Shown: one piece after another, positions 14,916 through 16,476 of the stretch
Layout: each line of letters begins with the position of its first letter
Position numbering within the stretch: position 1 is the stretch's first letter
Assembly: GCA_001603415.1 (NCBI GenBank)
Contig: LUYY01000040.1
Location: forward strand, 1 to 16,476
Origin: Bacteroidales bacterium Bact_07
Lineage (GTDB): Bacteria; Bacteroidota; Bacteroidia; Bacteroidales; Tenuifilaceae
DNA length: 16,476 nt
Direction: 5' to 3'
The notes under the pieces: model-generated
What the model saw: the letters and a program-made list of their open reading frames with translations, nothing else
Told to the model about the DNA's origin: nothing
Databases searched by the model: none
Made by a program: the position numbers and the translations under genes

Positions 14916-15797
14916 ATGGAACTACTCGACGGGAAAAGGATAGCCGACGAAATAAAGGCTGAAATAGCAGCCGAGGTTGAGGCAATCAAGAGCAAAGGTG
15001 GCAAAATCCCGCACCTGGTTGCAATACTGATTGGCCATAATGGCGCAAGCGAAACCTACGTTGGCCACAAGGAAAAAGCCTGCGCTCAGGTAGGTTTCAA
15101 ATCGCAAGTACTCCGCTTCGAGGATACCATAACTGAGGCTCAACTTCTCAATGAAATAAAGAAGCTGAACGATGATCCCGATGTAGATGGGTTCATTGTT
15201 CAAATGCCTTTGCCAAAGCATATCGATGAACAAAAGGTTATTGAGGCAATCGATCCCAAAAAGGATGTTGATGGTTTTCACCCCGTTAATGTTGGCCGTA
15301 TGAATATTGGACTACCAGCATACGTCTCCGCTACACCCGATGGGATTGTTGAACTGCTGCGTCGCTATAAAATCCCTACGGAAGGGAAACACTGTGTGGT
15401 TCTTGGACGGAGTAATATTGTTGGTCGCCCCATTGCAAATCTGCTGTCGCAGAAAGGCTATCCGGGCGATTGCACAGTAACCATTTGCCATAGCCGAACC
15501 CCAAACATCAAAGACCACACACTCCAAGCCGATATCTTAATTGTAGCTTTAGGAAAAGCTGAGTTCGTAACCGCCGACATGGTTAAACCCGGAGCAGTTG
15601 TTATTGATGTGGGTATAACCCGTGTTGATGCTCCAGGCACTAAATCGGGATGGAGACTTCTGGGCGATGTAAAGTTCGACGAGGTAGCCCCCAAGTGCAG
15701 CTATATAACCCCAGTACCGGGTGGAGTGGGCCCGCTAACAATAGTGTCGCTACTTAAAAACACACTGAAAGCAGCCAAGAAAGAGGTTTACGGATAA
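14916..15797 (+). CDS. folD: Bifunctional methylenetetrahydrofolate dehydrogenase/cyclohydrolase
   Basis: Interconverts 5,10-methylene-THF, 5,10-methenyl-THF and 10-formyl-THF in the cytoplasm, feeding purine and formyl-Met synthesis. The 293 residues match the family length. The catalytic motif YVGHK gives Tyr48 and Lys52, and VQMPLPKHID is the substrate-site loop. DVDGFHP (117-123) carries the conserved Asp. VVLGRSNIVGRP is the Rossmann NAD(P) signature, and TPVPGGVGPLT closes the active site. ATG 14916 (MELLDGKRIADEI) is chosen; the frame stays open upstream into the heptamer array, but that extension (DFGILTSSKFC) has no family counterpart. A methyltransferase gene starts 10 bp after the stop. 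Confidence 0.97.
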   Translation: MELLDGKRIADEIKAEIAAEVEAIKSKGGKIPHLVAILIGHNGASETYVGHKEKACAQVGFKSQVLRFEDTITEAQLLNEIKKLNDDPDVDGFIVQMPLPKHIDEQKVIEAIDPKKDVDGFHPVNVGRMNIGLPAYVSATPDGIVELLRRYKIPTEGKHCVVLGRSNIVGRPIANLLSQKGYPGDCTVTICHSRTPNIKDHTLQADILIVALGKAEFVTADMVKPGAVVIDVGITRVDAPGTKSGWRLLGDVKFDEVAPKCSYITPVPGGVGPLTIVSLLKNTLKAAKKEVYG

Positions 15798-15807
15798 TGC
15801 TACTCAA

Positions 15808-16476
15808 ATGGATAACCAGGAAACAACCGCTAAGTTCTACGATGAGTTTTCGTATAAACAGGTTAAAACCGGAAAAAATCTTCGACATTATACACTAGCC
15901 AAGCTTCTCAAGAAGAAGGGCATTGGAAAGGCAAATAGTATTCTTGAAATAGGATGCGGAATTGGGACACTCACTGAGTTACTGGTAAGCATAGCACCTA
16001 AGGCCACAATAACTGCGTTCGACATTAGTCCAAGAAACATTGATATTGCAAAGGGGCGTATAAAATCGAGCCATGTAAATTTCATGGTTTCCGATGCATC
16101 GGATAGTATTTCGCTAAACGAAAAATATGATTTTATTATTCTTGCCGATGTAATTGAACATATTCCCATTGAACGATACCATTACCTATTTTCCAACTTA
16201 AAACATTTTAGCCATACCGGAACTAATATTTTTATCAATATCCCTCACCCCAACATAATTAAATACCTAAGAGAAACAAAACCTGAAAGTCTTCAAATTG
16301 TTGATCAATCTGTTTACCCAACAGTACTTTATCAACATTTATTGGAACAGAATTTTGTAATTGATGAAAAGTTAGATTACAGCATTTTTTACAAAACACC
16401 TGACTATACCTATTACTGGCTTAGTCCTTTTTCTGAGAAAAGCAATTCAAGTTACAGTAAAACTATCCACTCCCCT
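15808..16476 (+). CDS. Class I SAM-dependent methyltransferase (partial, runs off the window)
   Basis: Open from ATG 15808 to the window end, 223 codons without a stop, so the C-terminus is missing. The Rossmann-fold SAM site is clear: ILEIGCGIGTLTE (motif I, Glu47, Gly49, Gly51, Gly53), FDISP at the end of the next strand, and DFIILADVIEHI as motif IV with the acidic-Val-Ile-Glu-His pattern of ubiquinone/sterol-type methyltransferases. It starts 10 bp after folD and is probably co-transcribed. FolD feeds the one-carbon pool that supports SAM regeneration, but this does not identify the substrate. An overlapping ATG at 15797 is in another frame and quickly closes. Small molecule, sugar or lipid acceptors are all possible. 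Confidence 0.85.
   Translation, partial: MDNQETTAKFYDEFSYKQVKTGKNLRHYTLAKLLKKKGIGKANSILEIGCGIGTLTELLVSIAPKATITAFDISPRNIDIAKGRIKSSHVNFMVSDASDSISLNEKYDFIILADVIEHIPIERYHYLFSNLKHFSHTGTNIFINIPHPNIIKYLRETKPESLQIVDQSVYPTVLYQHLLEQNFVIDEKLDYSIFYKTPDYTYYWLSPFSEKSNSSYSKTIHSP

Noticed and set aside
15797..15901. ATG overlapping the folD stop at 15797
   Set aside because: It opens a short frame that closes at TAG about 34 codons later. The methyltransferase frame starts at 15808.
1..16476. Defence system, CRISPR array, prophage or transposon genes
   Set aside because: All well-supported genes are housekeeping or ordinary envelope functions. No Cas, integrase, transposase or toxin-antitoxin motifs and no spaced direct-repeat array were seen on either strand.

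Overview
The window looks like a chromosomal housekeeping stretch from a member of the Bacteroidota, probably Bacteroidales-like. This is inferred from three things. Several genes are preceded by the Bacteroidota -7 promoter element TAnnTTTG. Purine-rich Shine-Dalgarno sequences are absent before the start codons. The proteins themselves have Bacteroidota character: a DnaX starting MENFIVSARKYRPATF, a very long SecA of 1093 residues, and a secreted ~930-residue S9 peptidase. All recognised genes lie on the + strand. I see no rRNA, tRNA, CRISPR array, transposase or phage gene.

Layout. Positions 1-208 are an edge region with a hairpin and a third copy of its arm. Then come a secreted prolyl-oligopeptidase-family peptidase (209-3001), a cold-shock protein with a clear terminator (3131-3369) and a membrane-anchored metallophosphoesterase (3428-4582). 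A 458-bp gap (4583-5040) is full of decayed repeats. It is followed by dnaX (5041-6744), ferritin with its own promoter and terminator (6745-7370), and a second gap (7371-7653). secA (7654-10935), argS (10956-12746) and a small exported protein of barrel-like appearance (12766-13413) are tightly spaced and may be co-transcribed. ffh (13479-14813) has its own promoter. A TTTAGTG heptamer array follows, then folD (14916-15797) and, 10 bp later, a class I SAM-dependent methyltransferase that runs off the window (15808 onward).

The genes do core cell work. DnaX is the clamp-loader ATPase of the replisome. SecA and Ffh drive the post- and co-translational export routes. ArgS charges tRNA-Arg. FolD makes one-carbon folates. 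Ferritin stores iron. The cold-shock protein, peptidase, phosphoesterase and exported protein are accessory or envelope functions.

No wholly new multi-gene system is visible. The most interesting signal is inside dnaX: an uninterrupted run of eleven A residues at the end of the clamp-loader core. A one-base slip in either direction stops translation within a few codons, giving a product of 368 or 372 residues instead of 567. That is a strong candidate for programmed production of a short gamma-like subunit. Secondary points are the intergenic repeat mosaic, a phosphoesterase stop codon inside a palindrome, and the heptamer array beside the folD start.
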